This document shows positions 62,851 through 64,000 of a stretch of 64,000 nt of DNA, piece by piece. This DNA is from Methylobacterium gregans. GTDB lineage: Bacteria > Pseudomonadota > Alphaproteobacteria > Rhizobiales > Beijerinckiaceae. The position numbers and the translations under genes were made by a program. Each line of letters begins with the position of its first letter. The stretch's first letter is position 1. Location of the stretch: contig NZ_BPQM01000030.1 of NCBI RefSeq assembly GCF_022179245.1, forward strand, positions 1 to 64,000, read 5' to 3'. The notes beneath the pieces were generated by a model. That model was not told where the DNA came from and did not search any database. It was given only the letters and a program-made list of their open reading frames with translations.

Positions 62851-64000
62851 TCACCCCGCCTGCTTCACCCGCATGTACCACTCGACCAGACGGCGGACCT
62901 GCCGCTCGGTGTAGCCGCGCTCGACCATGCGCTCGACGAATTCGCCGTGCTTCTTCTCGGTCTCGCCGTCCTTCTTGGAGCCGAAGGAGATGACCGGCAG
63001 GAGCTCCTCCACCTGGGAGAACATCCGCCGCTCGATCACCTCGCGAAGCTTCTCGTAGCTCGTCCAGCTCGGGTTGCGGCCGCCGTGCTGCGCCCGGGAG
63101 CGCAGGGCGAACTTCACCACCTCGTTGCGGAAGTCCTTCGGGTTGGCGATGCCGGCGGGCTTCTCGATCTTGGTCAGCTCTTGGTTCAGGAGCTCGCGGT
63201 TGAGGAGCTGGCCGGTCTCCGCGTCCTTGAAGTCCTGATCCTCGATCCAGGCGTCCGCGTAATCGATGTAGCGGTCGAACAGGTTCTGCCCGTAATCGTG
63301 ATACGATTCGAGATAGGCCTTCTGGATCTCGTGGCCGATGAACTCGGCGTAGCGCGGCGCGAGCTCTGTCTTGATGAACTCCAAGTAGCGCTTTTCGGTT
63401 TCCGGCGGTAGTTGCTCGCGCTTGAGCGCCTGTTCCAGCACGTACATCAGGTGCACGGGGTCGGCCGAGACCTCCGTGGTGTCGTGGTTGAAGGTCGCGG
63501 CCAGCACCTTGAAGGCGAAGCGGGTCGAGATCCCGTCCATGCCCTCGTCGACGCCCGCGGTGTCCTTGTACTCCTGCATCGAGCGGGCGCGGGGATCGAC
63601 CTCGCGGAGCGACTCGCCGTCGTAGACCCGCATCTTGGAGAACAGGTTCGAGTTCGCGTGCTCGCGCAGCCGCGAGAGCACCGAGAATCGGGCCAGCATC
63701 TCCAGGGTGCCGGGCGCGCAGGCGGCGGTCGAGAGTTCCGAACCCGTGATCAGCTTGTCGTAGATGCGCTGCTCCTCGGTGACCCGGAGGCAGTACGGCA
63801 CCTTGATCACGTAGATGCGGTCGATGAAGGCCTCGTTGTTCTTGTTGGTCTTGAAGCTCTGCCACTCGGCCTCGTTCGAGTGGGCGAGGATCACGCCCGT
63901 GAACGGGATCGCGCCGATATTCTCGGTGCCGACGTAGTTGCCCTCCTGCGTCGCCGTGAGCAGCGGGTGGAGCATCTTGATGGGCGCCTTGAACATCTCG
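62851..64000 (-). CDS. prkA: PrkA family serine protein kinase, 5' part outside window
   Basis: The C-terminal 383 codons or so of PrkA. The AAA+ portion enters near FKAPIKMLHPLLTATQEGNY and GVILAHSNEAEWQSF; the kinase-like C-terminal domain follows (GISTRFAFKVLAATFNHD, KIEKPAGIANPKDFRNEVV). PrkA-YeaH-SpoVR is expressed under starvation in E. coli. The start lies beyond 64000. Confidence 0.94.
   Translation of the reverse strand, partial: EMFKAPIKMLHPLLTATQEGNYVGTENIGAIPFTGVILAHSNEAEWQSFKTNKNNEAFIDRIYVIKVPYCLRVTEEQRIYDKLITGSELSTAACAPGTLEMLARFSVLSRLREHANSNLFSKMRVYDGESLREVDPRARSMQEYKDTAGVDEGMDGISTRFAFKVLAATFNHDTTEVSADPVHLMYVLEQALKREQLPPETEKRYLEFIKTELAPRYAEFIGHEIQKAYLESYHDYGQNLFDRYIDYADAWIEDQDFKDAETGQLLNRELLNQELTKIEKPAGIANPKDFRNEVVKFALRSRAQHGGRNPSWTSYEKLREVIERRMFSQVEELLPVISFGSKKDGETEKKHGEFVERMVERGYTERQVRRLVEWYMRVKQAG

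Noticed and set aside
1-64000. tRNA, rRNA, CRISPR, insertion sequence or prophage genes.
   Set aside because: No T-loop pattern, direct-repeat array, transposase or phage structural motif was seen on either strand.

Overview
The window is GC-rich (about 70 %) alphaproteobacterial chromosome, very probably from Methylobacterium/Methylorubrum. The main pointers are a 136-residue DHFR-like protein that I read as dihydromethanopterin reductase (DmrA, methanopterin one-carbon metabolism), glyA, a ribosomal protein S2 with a Rhizobiales-type C-terminal extension, and general-stress-response parts (NepR, sigma-EcfG) in more than one copy. It is dense core genome. No intergenic stretch exceeds 300 bases; the longest are 36820-37102, 4202-4481, 55279-55548 and 23022-23281. 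I saw no tRNA, rRNA, CRISPR array, transposase or integrase.

Layout. 1-5.1 kb (minus strand): an AI-2E-type permease cut by the window edge, a single-domain response regulator, glycogen debranching enzyme and a LOG-family nucleosidase. 5.3-11.9 kb (plus): LysM protein, Atm1-like ABC exporter, transglutaminase-like protein behind a sigma-EcfG-type promoter, psd-pssA phospholipid pair, mscL. 11.9-15.1 kb (minus): a small NepR-like protein, a DUF1236 secreted protein, a NepR-EcfG fusion, a class II glutamine amidotransferase and a PH-domain protein. 15.2-20.7 kb (plus): pdxJ-acpS-lepB-rnc-era, an RsmC-like methyltransferase and rsuA. 20.9-28.2 kb: rpsB-tsf, a palindromic repeat, a glycosyltransferase, then pyrH-frr-cdsA-dxr without uppS. 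28.2-31.8 kb: TetR regulator divergent from an EmrAB-type efflux pair, with two copies of one operator palindrome between them. 31.9-36.8 kb: leuC, a 2-hydroxyacid dehydrogenase overlapping a tandem AprI/Inh-type protein, cytochrome b561, a glutathione peroxidase. 37.1-47.6 kb: rpsF-rpsR-DUF2232-rplI, dnaB-alr-radA, cvpA-purF-SDR-dmrA. 47.7-53.9 kb: YbdK-type ligase, der, TPR protein, NnrU, an unknown secreted protein, MltB-type transglycosylase. 54.2-55.3 kb: a lower-GC pair that looks like a PD-(D/E)XK nuclease toxin with its immunity protein. 55.5-64 kb: glyA, nrdR-ribD-ribE, a thioesterase and the prkA-yeaH-spoVR cluster.

Most notable are (1) a single open frame joining a NepR-like anti-sigma segment to a complete sigma-EcfG, with a second NepR-like gene 743 bases downstream; (2) the nuclease/immunity islet before glyA; (3) alanine racemase, which has no ATG, GTG or TTG in frame ahead of its conserved N terminus and seems to start at ATT; (4) a well-formed sigma-EcfG promoter motif ahead of the transglutaminase-like gene; (5) twin operators in the TetR/efflux divergent region. 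Several housekeeping promoters share a TTG-type -35 and a 16-base spacer.
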